Shown: positions 44,724 through 54,400 of the stretch, piece by piece
How positions within the stretch are numbered: the stretch's first letter is position 1
Layout: every line of letters begins with the position of its first letter
Source: BCD1 sp965230565
GTDB taxonomy: Bacteria > Bacteroidota > Bacteroidia > Chitinophagales > Saprospiraceae
NCBI GenBank assembly: GCA_965230565.1
Contig: CBDDLH010000016.1
Span: forward strand, 1,736,001 to 1,800,000
Length of the DNA: 64,000 nt
Reading direction: 5' to 3'
The notes under the pieces: model-generated
Databases searched by the model: none
The model's input: the letters and a program-made list of their open reading frames with translations, nothing else
Told to the model about the DNA's origin: nothing
Made by a program: the position numbers and the translations under genes

Positions 44724-45839
44724 CTATTTACTCTCCGCCAAAACCAGCGGAATGCGGACTTGTTCTTCATCCCTGATCACTGTCAAGGTGATTTCATCCC
44801 CGGCCTCAAATTTTTCAAGTGCCAGCCTGACTTCATTGGTCGAAGTGACCTTTTCATCTTCTATACCCACAATAATATCCCCTAGCCGCACACGTCCGTA
44901 CCGGTCTACCATGGTTGGACGAACACCTGCTTTTGCAGCAGGACCTCCTTCCACAACATCATAAACAAGTGCACCAGTAATATTTCTCAAGGCTCGCGCA
45001 AACTCAATACCCATAGAAGGCCGTTTGATTTTACCATACTTGATCAGGTCAGGAACCACCCACTTAACTACATCTACAGGAATGGAAAAACCAATACCTG
45101 CCGATGCTCCGGAGGGACTGTAGATAGCTGTATTCACCCCGATAAGCCTTCCTGAAGAATCGAGCAACGGACCACCTGAATTACCAGGATTAATAGCTGC
45201 ATCTGTTTGAATAGCTCCCCGGATAGGCGTACCCTGTACCGATTCGATTTCCCTGCCCAGTGCACTTACAACACCAGTCGTCAGGGTTTGGTCTAAACCA
45301 AAAGGGTTACCGATAGCAAGTACAGTTTGCCCGACCTTAAGGTTTTCGGAATTGCCAACAGGCAAACTCGGTAATTTATTTCGAGGTGCATCGATCTTAA
45401 GCACCGCCAGATCTTTTTCAGGAGCTACCCCAACCAGGGATGCCTCCCAGCTCGTATGATCAGCCAGGGTTACCTGTGCCTTGTCCGCTCCCTGAATTAC
45501 GTGATAATTGGTAACGATATGGCCATCCTTATCCCAGACAAATCCTGAACCGGTTCCCCTGGGCACCTCCATAATATTTCTGCTAAAGAAATCTCTTCGC
45601 ACATTGGAAGTCGTGATAAAACAGACGGATGGGGCGCTTTTTTCAAACAACCGTATGGTCTTTTTCTCCCCATTGCCCAAACCCAAATCAACAGGTGATT
45701 CTTCTTCGGGGGTTTCACGCTCAGCCTCTGTAGCAACTTCCTCTCCAGTGGGCTTTTTCTCCATTTTTTTCCAGGAGACCCCTGCAAAAAAGCCAATGGC
45801 CAAAATAAGTATCCAGGCCAGAACCTTTATTGTTTTCAT
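44724..45839 (-). CDS. HtrA/Deg-type serine protease with PDZ domain
   Basis: A 371-residue S1C protease anchored by an N-terminal helix (VLAWILILAIGFFAGVSW). The triad is His113 (VTNYHVI), Asp143 (EKDLAVLKI) and Ser221 (NPGNSGGPL). One PDZ domain lies at about 285-365 (GALVYDVVEGGPAAKAGVRP). A charged linker (about 25-58) separates anchor and protease. It degrades or refolds damaged envelope proteins. The 500-bp region after its stop ends in a strong minus-strand terminator. Confidence 0.93.
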   Translation of the reverse strand: MKTIKVLAWILILAIGFFAGVSWKKMEKKPTGEEVATEAERETPEEESPVDLGLGNGEKKTIRLFEKSAPSVCFITTSNVRRDFFSRNIMEVPRGTGSGFVWDKDGHIVTNYHVIQGADKAQVTLADHTSWEASLVGVAPEKDLAVLKIDAPRNKLPSLPVGNSENLKVGQTVLAIGNPFGLDQTLTTGVVSALGREIESVQGTPIRGAIQTDAAINPGNSGGPLLDSSGRLIGVNTAIYSPSGASAGIGFSIPVDVVKWVVPDLIKYGKIKRPSMGIEFARALRNITGALVYDVVEGGPAAKAGVRPTMVDRYGRVRLGDIIVGIEDEKVTSTNEVRLALEKFEAGDEITLTVIRDEEQVRIPLVLAESK

Positions 45840-45863
45840 TTCTCAATTATTTTAAAAATTCAA

Positions 45864-45891
45864 GTTACAGGTTTCGGGTTTCGGGTTATCA
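45864..45891. repeat. Heptamer tandem array (GTTNCGG type)
   Basis: Four 7-nt units: GTTACAG, GTTTCGG, GTTTCGG, GTTATCA, 25 bp upstream of the HtrA start. Confidence 0.8.
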
Positions 45892-45966
45892 AATTTTAAC
45901 AAAAAACACTCATTTCCAATACGGATTACAAGCCAAAATACTAGCAAAACAAACTAAAAGGATCAA

Positions 45967-45994
45967 ACTCGTAACACGTAACTCGTAACACGCA
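45967..45994. repeat. 14-nt tandem repeat made of heptamers
   Basis: ACTCGTAACACGTA followed by ACTCGTAACACGCA. Read as heptamers: CTCGTAA, CACGTAA, CTCGTAA, CACGCAA. Its complement (GTTACGA-type units) resembles the array at 47588-47608. It lies just past the stop of the 46008 gene. Confidence 0.85.
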
Positions 45995-46007
45995 ACAAGC
46001 TTCAACC

Positions 46008-47291
46008 CTAAGTTTTTCTTTTTTTCTTCTTCGCCGCAGGGAATAACACATTATCAAGGATCAGTCGATAACCCGGAGAATTCGGGTGCAGACTCAAATC
46101 TGTTTCCGGATCGTTGACAAAGTGCCGGTAATCCTCCGGATCGTGACCACCATAGAATGTCCAGAAACCTTTGCCGAAGGTTCCGTGAATATATCTCGCT
46201 TCCCCCGCCGGTTTATTCTCTCCAAGCACCAGCACATCAGGTTTTACATAATCCCGGATAAAAGCGGTAGTCTGGCCCATAAAACCCTTGACAGTCTTTG
46301 TATGATTTTGCGTAAGCATACTTGGAACGGGGTCCCATTTGGCTGAAAAATCAAAAAGCGTGAAATAATCCTGATCAGGTATTACCCGCCTGCTTGGAGG
46401 GCCATGATCTACAGTAGAATATTCATAAGTCAGTGGATCCTTAACGAGTTTAAAATCCCTGAATGCAAAGGTTTTGGAAAAATCCAGCTTGCTCTGGGCA
46501 TTCGGATCTGCAGCATCGCCATCATAAATAGGGGCACAAATATCCACACCTTCTGCGGCCAGTGCGATATCATAGGTATCTGTTGCAGAACACATGGCAA
46601 ACATAAAACCGCCGCCGCCAACATATTCCTTTATTCTTTTGACTACGGCCAGTTTCAGTTGCGATACTTTATTGAATCCCAATCGAGATGCCAGGTTCTC
46701 CATTTTTTTCTGGTTCTCACGATACCAGGGTTGGTTGTGATAACTGCGGTAAAATTTCCCATATTGCCCCGTAAAGTCTTCATGATGCAGGTGCAACCAA
46801 TCGTACTTGGGCAACTTGTCGGTCAAAACCTCCTCATCATACACTGTTTCATAGGGGATTTCCGCATAGGTCAAAACCATAGTTACAGCATCGTCCCACG
46901 GTTGTATCTTTTCACCCTTGCTATTGAAGTCCGGGGTGTACACCGCGATCTGAGGTGCAACCTCAAGCTTCATGGCCTCCATATTCACTTCCGGATTGGA
47001 AATATCATCCAGGATTTTCGAAAATTGTGCATCGGCAATAATTTCAAAACTCACTCCACGGGTCAGACATTCTTTTTCAAAAATTGCATTGTGTCTGAAG
47101 GCAAAACTTCCGCCGCGATAATTCAGCAGCCACCAGGCTTCAGCCCCATTGTCGAGCACCCAATAGGTAACACCATAAGCCTTTAGGTGATCCTTTTGAG
47201 ACTCTGCATCCATGGGTAAAAGAATGTAGGCAGCCTTCATTGGCAAAACGGCTGCAAAAAGTAATAATAAAATGATCGTCAATCGTTGCAT
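46008..47291 (-). CDS. Secreted class I amidotransferase-fold protein (often labelled asparagine synthetase B)
   Basis: A 427-residue protein with signal peptide MQRLTIILLLLFAAVLPMKA, then AYILLPMDAESQKDHLKAYG. The segment VGGGGFMFAMCSATDTYDIA (Cys234) looks like the nucleophile elbow of a glutamine-amidotransferase-like fold. LHHEDFTGQYGKFYRSYHNQ and YGGHDPEDYRHFV are other conserved-looking blocks. Bacteroidota relatives are commonly annotated as asparagine synthetase B, but the export signal and lack of a synthetase domain make that name doubtful. Substrate unknown. The Lys/Arg tail is KKKKRKT. Confidence 0.7.
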   Translation of the reverse strand: MQRLTIILLLLFAAVLPMKAAYILLPMDAESQKDHLKAYGVTYWVLDNGAEAWWLLNYRGGSFAFRHNAIFEKECLTRGVSFEIIADAQFSKILDDISNPEVNMEAMKLEVAPQIAVYTPDFNSKGEKIQPWDDAVTMVLTYAEIPYETVYDEEVLTDKLPKYDWLHLHHEDFTGQYGKFYRSYHNQPWYRENQKKMENLASRLGFNKVSQLKLAVVKRIKEYVGGGGFMFAMCSATDTYDIALAAEGVDICAPIYDGDAADPNAQSKLDFSKTFAFRDFKLVKDPLTYEYSTVDHGPPSRRVIPDQDYFTLFDFSAKWDPVPSMLTQNHTKTVKGFMGQTTAFIRDYVKPDVLVLGENKPAGEARYIHGTFGKGFWTFYGGHDPEDYRHFVNDPETDLSLHPNSPGYRLILDNVLFPAAKKKKRKT

Positions 47292-47314
47292 AGCTATACG
47301 TTGAGTATTTATTG

Positions 47315-47360
47315 GTTGCTGGTTACTAGTTTAAACTTTGTAATTCGCAATTCGTAATTA
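47315..47360. repeat. Two heptamer tandem arrays
   Basis: 47315-47335: GTTGCTG, GTTACTA, GTTTAAA. 47340-47360: GTAATTC, GCAATTC, GTAATTA. Both lie just upstream of the minus-strand gene ending its start at 47291. Confidence 0.75.
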
Positions 47361-47587
47361 TTATTCAAAACACCTCTTTAAAAGACAGATACCCGAAATG
47401 GTAGTTGCTTTTTGGATTTATTTTTAAACGTGGTAAAAGGTGATAATGAAAGAAAAAACCAGGATTCATCTTGTTAAAAACAAAATTCTGCCGGCAAATG
47501 TTGTTTAGTGCAACAAATGTAACGGGATTTTGTCACTTGGTACAGGGTTGGGCAGGGGATTAAGATTTTATTAGCATATTTTATTAC

Positions 47588-47608
47588 GTTACGGGTTGCG
47601 AGTTGCGA
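47588..47608. repeat. Heptamer tandem array (GTTGCGA type)
   Basis: GTTACGG, GTTGCGA, GTTGCGA. The units are near-complements of those at 45967-45994. Confidence 0.8.
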
Positions 47609-47897
47609 GAAATATTTAACTACAGGGTTAGCAGAGATTAACACAGGGCACACAGAGTTTAGATAAGTGGGCCATATGCTTTTGATTTCAAGTTCTGGTT
47701 GTTTTGGAAAGGCTATCAAGTTATAGGTTTTACGAAACTCAGGCTAATTGCTGATGCTTAGAGCGTAAACCAAGGAAAAACCAAGGATTTTTTCTAATAT
47801 TGTGGCCCGGTAAAACCTAAAACGGGAAAAGGAACGTTACACATGGTGAGCCTTTCTCAGAAATTTGGGTTTCATTATAAATATTCGACAGATCAAA

Positions 47898-49997
47898 ATG
47901 GAGCAAATTAGCTTTCAATATTCAGGTTGGTACCTTCTTTTATGCATTCTTGCGGGGTTGGTGTATGCGTTGGTTTTGTATTACAGAAATACGAGTTTCC
48001 GTCAACAGAGCAAATGGTTGAACTGGGTACTTGGAGTAGTCCGTTTCCTCGCAGTGACCATCCTGGCAGTTTTGCTAATGTCGCCCCTGATCAGATCAAT
48101 CAATACGGAGAGTAAGAAGCCTGTGGTGGTCATTGCCCAGGATGTTTCCGAGTCGGTATCTGTTGCCATCGATTCAAATGAAGTGAATGCCTACCAGGAA
48201 CAAATGGAGAATCTAAAAGCTGACCTGGCTGAGAACTACGAAGTTCATGAATATGCATTTGGAGATAATGTCCGGGAGGGAATCGAATATGATTTCAATG
48301 ATAAAATAAGTAACATATCCGATTTGTTCGGAACGGTTTATGATCTGTTCAGCAATCAGAACCTGGGAGCCATGATCGTTGCCACAGACGGCATTTACAA
48401 TGAAGGTAGTAATCCGGTTTATTCCGGCACCAAATTGCCTGTTCCTGTCTATTCTATTGCCCTGGGAGATACCACGGCCAAAAAAGACCTGATGCTCAAA
48501 AGGGTTTTCCATAATAAGATTGCCTACCTCGGGGATAAATTTGCCACCCAGGTAGATGTTTCTGCACGCAACTTTGAAGGCAGCTCAGCGGTCCTGAATG
48601 TATATAAAATCGAAAATGGTCAAGCCTCCTCGCTTCAACAGGTTCCGGTGACTATTGATGCGTCCAATTATTTCAATACCTATGAGGTAATTCTTGATGC
48701 AGACAAGAGCGGTGTTCAGCAATATCGCTTCAGTCTGACCAGATTACCGGAAGAACAGTCCACCTATAACAACCAAAAAGATATTTTCATCGATGTGCTC
48801 GATGCCCGTCAGAAGATTCTGATCCTGGCCAATGCACCGCACCCGGATGTCTCTGCTTTCAAAAACAGCATTACCTCCAATAAAAACTACCAGGTGGACG
48901 TAGCCTATGCGGATGATTTGTCTGTAAATGCCGCTGCCTACGACCTGTTGATATTACACCAGCTCCCTTCTCTTCGCAGGGATATTACCGGTATCATGAA
49001 TGTGATCAAAAACCGGAATATACCAGTCTTGTACGTTGTAGGACCACAAACGGCCATCAACAGACTGAACATGGCGCAATCCATTTTGGATATCAGGCCG
49101 GGAGGAGTGAATCTAAATGAAGTTCAGGCGCAAATTGCTCCTGAATTCAACCAGTTCAAACTCAGCGAAGAATTGAGACGGGCATTGCCGAATTTTGCAC
49201 CATTGAAAGCTCCGTTTGGTGAATTTGACCTGGCAGGCAATGGTCAGGCGGTATTATATCAACGCATTGGAAAGATCGATACCAACTACCCTCTTCTGGT
49301 GATTGGAGAAGAAAATAATGCAAGGGTTGGCGTGCTGAGTGCTGAAGGTATTTGGCAATGGCGACTTTTCGATTTTCTGCAAAGAGGTAATCATGACATT
49401 TTCAACGAACTGGTTGGGAAGACCATTCAATTCCTCAGTCTGAAAGAAGATAAGCGTCGTTTCCGGGTGACTGTCAATAAGAATATTTTTGATGAGAACG
49501 AGCCCATACTTTTGGATGCTGAACTTTACAATAACAATTACGAGCTGGTCAACGAACCCGATGTTAGGATAACCATTACCGATAGCGAAGGCAAGGATTT
49601 TGATTATGTTTTCACCAAAACATCTACAGCCTACGCCTTGAATGCGGGGATTTTACCCGCAGGTAATTACACCTTTGCTGCCAATACGGAATTCAATGGG
49701 GAGCCGTTGACCTTTAATGGCAAATTCAGTATCCAGGCAGTTCAACTTGAACTGTTCGAAACCACAGCCAATCATGCCATGCTGCGCCTTCTAAGCGAAG
49801 AATTCGGTGGTTCCATGGTCTATCCGGATCAAATCGGATCCATAGCTGCATCCATTGAAGCTTCCGGAAAAGTAAAACCCGTCATCTATCAATCCATTAA
49901 AAACAGATCCGTCATCGACCTGAAAGCCATTTTCTTTCTGGTGCTGTTTTTATTGTCTTTTGAATGGTTCATGAGAAGATTTTACGGAGGATATTGA
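47898..49997 (+). CDS. vWA-domain membrane protein
   Basis: A 699-residue protein from ATG 47898 (the frame opens at TTG 47865, which I reject). Two N-terminal membrane helices (about 11-29 and 43-64) precede a von Willebrand A-like domain whose MIDAS motif D-V-S-E-S is intact (82-86, VVIAQDVSESVSV) with ATDGIYNEG further on. The middle (about 300-420) resembles a class I glutamine-amidotransferase-like fold (LLILHQLPSLRRD; VLYVVGPQTA). A C-terminal helix (IFFLVLFLLSFEWFM) closes the protein. Related proteins sit near MoxR/BatA-like systems; none is adjacent here. Function unknown. Confidence 0.75.
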   Translation: MEQISFQYSGWYLLLCILAGLVYALVLYYRNTSFRQQSKWLNWVLGVVRFLAVTILAVLLMSPLIRSINTESKKPVVVIAQDVSESVSVAIDSNEVNAYQEQMENLKADLAENYEVHEYAFGDNVREGIEYDFNDKISNISDLFGTVYDLFSNQNLGAMIVATDGIYNEGSNPVYSGTKLPVPVYSIALGDTTAKKDLMLKRVFHNKIAYLGDKFATQVDVSARNFEGSSAVLNVYKIENGQASSLQQVPVTIDASNYFNTYEVILDADKSGVQQYRFSLTRLPEEQSTYNNQKDIFIDVLDARQKILILANAPHPDVSAFKNSITSNKNYQVDVAYADDLSVNAAAYDLLILHQLPSLRRDITGIMNVIKNRNIPVLYVVGPQTAINRLNMAQSILDIRPGGVNLNEVQAQIAPEFNQFKLSEELRRALPNFAPLKAPFGEFDLAGNGQAVLYQRIGKIDTNYPLLVIGEENNARVGVLSAEGIWQWRLFDFLQRGNHDIFNELVGKTIQFLSLKEDKRRFRVTVNKNIFDENEPILLDAELYNNNYELVNEPDVRITITDSEGKDFDYVFTKTSTAYALNAGILPAGNYTFAANTEFNGEPLTFNGKFSIQAVQLELFETTANHAMLRLLSEEFGGSMVYPDQIGSIAASIEASGKVKPVIYQSIKNRSVIDLKAIFFLVLFLLSFEWFMRRFYGGY

Positions 49998-50102
49998 TCA
50001 AGTGGAGCGAACGCGACATCCCGAACGAGATTTTAATCGAGTGTACACAGTGTGTCGGGGGAAAAAATGTATAATGGGAATAAGGGAACAAGGAAAATGC
50101 AA

Positions 50103-50158
50103 ATTCCCTTGTTCCCTTGTTCCCTTGTTCCCTTATTTCCCTATTCCCTTGTTCCCTT
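50103..50158. repeat. Octamer tandem array (GTTCCCTT type)
   Basis: Seven 8-nt units: ATTCCCTT, GTTCCCTT three times, ATTTCCCT, ATTCCCTT, GTTCCCTT. AAGGGAACAAGG at 50082-50093 is the complement of two units, so a hairpin can form. Confidence 0.9.
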
Positions 50159-50163
50159 GTAAT

Positions 50164-50199
50164 ATGACAAAAGTCATCTGGAATCAATGACAAACGTCA
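50164..50199. promoter_or_regulatory. Two TGAC-N4-GTCA dyads spaced 23 bp
   Basis: ATGACAAAAGTCAT (50164-50177) and TGACAAACGTCA (50188-50199) share half-sites and spacing and lie on the same helix face, about 140 bp upstream of the DUF2953-like gene. Such dyads resemble Crp/Fnr-family boxes; the regulator is unknown. Confidence 0.5.
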
Positions 50200-50337
50200 G
50201 CGTAAAATTGCTGAAAAAAGTGCAAACTTTTTATTTGAAATCCCACTTAACGGACACCAGTTTATTAGACAAAACTTCATGAAATGAACATCGAAGGGGC
50301 TAAAAATTATTGTCTAATATTTTAAATATCGGTACAC

Positions 50338-50856
50338 GTGGTCTGGTTAATACTCGGATTGGTCATACTATTTATTTTGTGTTGGCTGCTGCTCTCGCCA
50401 TTCGAAATTTGTATCAACTCTACAAAGAACGATTACCATATAAAGTGGAAAGGAATTGGTGAAGCAAAGATTCTGATTTTACCAATGGACCTCTTGTTCA
50501 GACTTCAGATCGCTTTTTGGAAAAAAGACTGGTCGGTGATGGAATTCAAACTCAGGAAAGGAAAAAAAGCGAAAGAAAAAAAGCCTGAAAAGAAGACGAA
50601 AAAAAGAAATACACGAAAAATACTTCGATTGAGTAAAAAAGTCCTGGGCTCTTTTCAAATCGAAAGAATGCGTATTAACCTGGATACCCGAAATTACATA
50701 TTAAACGGATACCTATTCCCGCTTTTTTTTAACATCACGCACTTTTTTAAAGGCAAACCAAACTTAAACATCAACTATAAAGGCAAAACGGAAATAAACG
50801 TACTTGTACGAAATCGACTGATAAACATGCTTTTTGCATTGACAAAAAGAAACTGA
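50338..50856 (+). CDS. DUF2953-like membrane protein (GTG start)
   Basis: A 172-residue protein starting at GTG 50338 with an N-terminal helix (VWLILGLVILFILCWLLL), a strongly basic linker (about 78-105) and a C-terminal part (RMRINLDTRNYILNGYLFPL) like DUF2953 proteins. In Bacillus the DUF2953 protein YtfI is encoded next to the GerW-type YtfJ; the same order occurs here, since a GerW-family gene starts 61 bp downstream. That context supports the assignment, which is weak from sequence alone. Probable role: a membrane partner of the GerW-family protein. Confidence 0.6.
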   Translation: MVWLILGLVILFILCWLLLSPFEICINSTKNDYHIKWKGIGEAKILILPMDLLFRLQIAFWKKDWSVMEFKLRKGKKAKEKKPEKKTKKRNTRKILRLSKKVLGSFQIERMRINLDTRNYILNGYLFPLFFNITHFFKGKPNLNINYKGKTEINVLVRNRLINMLFALTKRN

Positions 50857-50917
50857 TGGACGCTGAATTAAATGCTACTTATCCAATTCATATTATTATT
50901 AACCAAAATCGTTTATC

Positions 50918-51295
50918 ATGAAATTTCACTTTGAAGAATTACTAGACAAAATCACCGAATTCATTAAAACAGAAGCCAGAACCGAGACTATTGTCGGTGA
51001 ACCATTTAAACTCGGAGAATTCTCCTGCATCCCTGTAATCCATGTGGGAATGGGATTTGGAACAGGTGCTGCTGAAGGAGATGGCACAAAAGAAGTTCAC
51101 GCAGAAGGCGGAGGCGCAGGTGCTGGTGTCACTATTGAACCCATTGGATTCCTCGTTTCCAAAGATGACAAAATGGAGTTTGTTTCTACAAAAACTAACA
51201 CTGGTCTTACAGCTGCCTTTGAAAAAGTACCTGACCTGATCAACAGATACTTTGATCTCCAGGCAAAAGAAAAGGAAGAGCCTGTACTGAGTTAA
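50918..51295 (+). CDS. GerW/YtfJ-family protein
   Basis: A 125-residue protein with the GerW (Spore_YtfJ) pattern: GEPFKLGEFSCIPVIHVGMG, a Gly/Ala-rich stretch (FGTGAAEGDG ... EGGGAGAGVTIEPIGFLV), and a C-terminal helix ending with DLINRYF. In Bacillus GerW is needed for normal spore germination, but homologues are common in non-sporulating phyla where their role is unknown. The pairing with a DUF2953-like membrane protein is kept. Likely cytoplasmic. Confidence 0.88.
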   Translation: MKFHFEELLDKITEFIKTEARTETIVGEPFKLGEFSCIPVIHVGMGFGTGAAEGDGTKEVHAEGGGAGAGVTIEPIGFLVSKDDKMEFVSTKTNTGLTAAFEKVPDLINRYFDLQAKEKEEPVLS

Positions 51296-51380
51296 TGAAA
51301 ATCCCGAGTTTAGAGTTCAGCAAGAACTCATAAACCAATCCCCGTTAACCAAAGCCCCTAACCAATTGAATTGTTGGTTT

Positions 51381-51417
51381 TTCCCGACTTTCTGGCCAAT
51401 GAGAGTCGGGAATTTTT
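51381..51417 (+). terminator. Terminator after the GerW gene
   Basis: TTCCCGACT (51381-51389) and AGTCGGGAA (51404-51412) form a 9-bp stem followed by TTTTT. Its end abuts the stop of the convergent helicase gene. Confidence 0.8.
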
Positions 51418-54400
51418 ACATGAACAACTCCGCAATATCCTCCTTACCCAGCCGCTTCATGAAGCTTTCATCCGTAGTGATGATATCCGCTGCAATCTTC
51501 AACTTCCTTGCCTGGTATTTCATGATCTTTTCCTCCACCGTGTTTTTACAGATCATCCGGTAGGCAATCACGTGTTTGTCCTGGCCAATCCTGTGACATC
51601 TGTCAATGGCCTGATTTTCAACCGCAGGATTCCACCACGGATCCACGATATACACATAATCAGCAGCGGTAAGATTTAAACCGGTTCCTCCCGCACGAAG
51701 GCTTATGAGGAAAACACGACACTCTTCATTCTCCTGGAAATTCTCCACACTCTCCTGACGTTGCTTTTTAGAACATTGTCCGTCCAGGTACTCATATTGC
51801 AACCCGGCATCCTGTAATTCCTTCTCTATAACTTTTAGCATTTTGACAAACTGGGAAAAGATCAGGATCTTATGGTTACCGGTTTTCTCCTGGATATGCT
51901 GCATTAGTATCTGCACCTTAATGGATGTTTTTCCATAATCATCCATGTCGCTCAACAATTCAGGTGTATCACATATCTGCCGTAGTTTCATGAGTCCTTC
52001 CAGCACATACATCTTACTTTTGGCCACACCATCTTTTTCTATGCGATCAAGCAGCATATTGCGATACTGGTTGCGGTAGGCTTCATAAATCTTCCACTGT
52101 TCTTCCGGCATTTCGCAATAGATGATGTCCTCAATTTTTGGAGGAAGTTCCTTTGCAACGATCTCCTTGGTCCTACGCAACAAAAACGGATTGATGAGTT
52201 TTTGCAACTCCGCAGCTCGTTCCTCATCTCCTTCCCTATCGATGGGAACGGAATACTGATCTTTGAAAAACGGCTGTGTTCCCAAAAAGCCGGGGTTGAG
52301 GAAGTTGATCTGAGCATAAAGATCAAAAGTATTGTTCTCGACCGGCGTGCCCGTCATCGTCAGCCTGTTCTTCGCTTTCAACAGGCAGGCGGCCTTATAC
52401 CTCAGGGAAGAAGGATTTTTTATGGCCTGGGATTCATCAAGTACGATATAATTAAATTCATAAGCACTCAACATTTCAATATCCTTCACCATGATTCCGT
52501 AGGAGGTAATGATCAGATCATAGTCTCCGAAATCCCTTGTGTCTTTCCGGCGATCAGTTCCATAATGGATCAGGTACCTGAGAGAAGGAGCAAATTTTTG
52601 GATCTCATTTTCCCAGTTGAATAAAAGAGACGTTGGGATAACCACCAGATTCGGCACCCTGACAGTATTGACCTGTTTCATCAGAAAACTGAGGATCTGT
52701 AATGTTTTACCCAGCCCCATATCATCAGCCAGGATACCGCCCCACCTGAATTCATCCAGGAAATTGAGCCAGTTATAGCCTTCCTTTTGATAACCCCTCA
52801 TTTCGGCCGTGATACCTTCCGGCAGAGCAACGGATTTTATTTCCTGAAACTGACGCAATCTTTCTTTCTTCTCCGCAATCTCCTGCAGAATCTCCATATC
52901 ATCGATCTCATCGAACATCTCGTCAATCAGGTTGAACTTCAATTTGGAGATCTTAACACCCTCGGCATCAGTGGTGCTCCCTGCACGGAAATATTTGGAC
53001 AGTTTTTCAACCCACTCTTCGGGTAACAATCCAAGTTTCCCATCTCCTAACTGGACATATCTTTCCTTTTTGAGCACCGCCTTTCGAACATCACTGAGTT
53101 TGACTTCATAATCTCCGAAAGTGACCGTAATTTTCACATCAAACCAGTCCTGGCCCGAAGAGAGATGTGTGGTGATGTTCGCCTTATGAGGAGAAACCTT
53201 TAAGCCTTTCAGGTCTTTTATTCCATAGACTTCTATACCCTCCTTTCTGAATTTTTCGAAGACTTCAAAAATCCAACCTTTTTTGATGAAATCATCATAG
53301 GTGAGGAAATGGTAGGGACTATGGGTTTGTTTTACAAAGTTTTCGTGAAGACCGGTGACAAAGTTCTGGAAGGATTCTTCGTAATCGAGATCCCGCAGAT
53401 ATTGTACGATGGTGCCATTTTCCCTGCGAAGAATGGAATTAGGTTCTTTGATGTTTTGACTGATATCGTGGTCGTACTTCACCACAGGTTGTATCAGTAC
53501 AAAATTGGCCAGTTCAGACAAAAAGATCTCCCTTCGCTGAGGTTCAAGGTGGATCGTTCTTTTTTCTAAATTAGCCATTTCGGTAATTTTAACAGGGAAA
53601 TATTCAGACAATGGTAAAATCACCTTGTCTGTAAAAATATCAATTTCCTTTTTGGCTGTTTTTAACACTGTATGCTGTACGAGAAGCTGTTTGGCAATGA
53701 GACCCTGTTCGAGGTTTTTATATAAAAACAGTTTGCCGCCATATTCAACTACGAAATAGGGCATCAGCTTCACTTTGTCCGAAGAAACGGATAGATCGAT
53801 AACCTTTCCGCCAATATCGAGTTGTGTGTTCAGACTATAAAAATAAGGATCTTCTCTCAACTCAAAAAGAATTTCCGCTTTTTCACTGGAAAAATTGACT
53901 TCCCGGAAATCACTTTTTGATATTTTGGACCGTCCCGTAGACTTGTATTGCACAAAAGTAAAGGGTTCCTCTTCGAGCAAATCAAAAAGTTCGCTGACTT
54001 TCAGGTAGATGAGCTTCCTTTGTTCCACATCCTCAAAACTGGCATCAGTGAGGTCCTCCAATTCTTCGATTTTATGGAGGATCAATGCCTGGCTATCGGT
54101 GATTTTTACATTTTTATTGGGGTCAAATTCAGCATAATTTTTCAGTGTGGAAATCTTCCCCTTCCTCGCCATAAAAGGCCGGATCATTATGGTAGGGACC
54201 TTCGGGTTATACAGAAAATCATAAAAAGCTATGTAAAACCCAAGCAGGTAGGATTCCGCTTCCTCTTCTGACACATGAACCGGCAAACTCATTTTCTTTT
54301 TTTGCCATTTATCGGCTCCGGTATCTTTTTCCAAATCAAAAGATTTGATCTGATCGGTTAATAAAAATCCTTCGCCTTGTTTTACAGGCTTTACGTTTAT

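Larger units (their letters stand above)
47292..47897. other. Large intergenic region rich in heptamer repeats
   Basis: No gene supported; an 81-codon minus frame (47474-47719) has no recognisable features. Heptamer arrays lie at 47315-47335, 47340-47360 and 47588-47608. An ACACAGG...CACACAGAG motif (about 47640-47660) of the common Bacteroidota spacer type is also present. Confidence 0.55.
49998..50337. other. Intergenic region with octamer array and paired dyads
   Basis: No gene supported. It holds an inverted AAGGGAACAAGG/CCTTGTTCCCTT (50082-50118), an array of 8-nt units (50103-50158) and two TGAC-N4-GTCA dyads (50164-50199). Confidence 0.6.

Noticed and set aside
47474..47719. 81-codon minus-strand frame in the 47.3-47.9 kb spacer
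   Set aside because: It crosses the GTTGCGA array, has no homologous feature and no promoter or ribosome-binding context.
13075..50158. Heptamer and octamer arrays as CRISPR repeats
   Set aside because: Units of 7-8 nt are contiguous with no spacers, and no cas gene is present.
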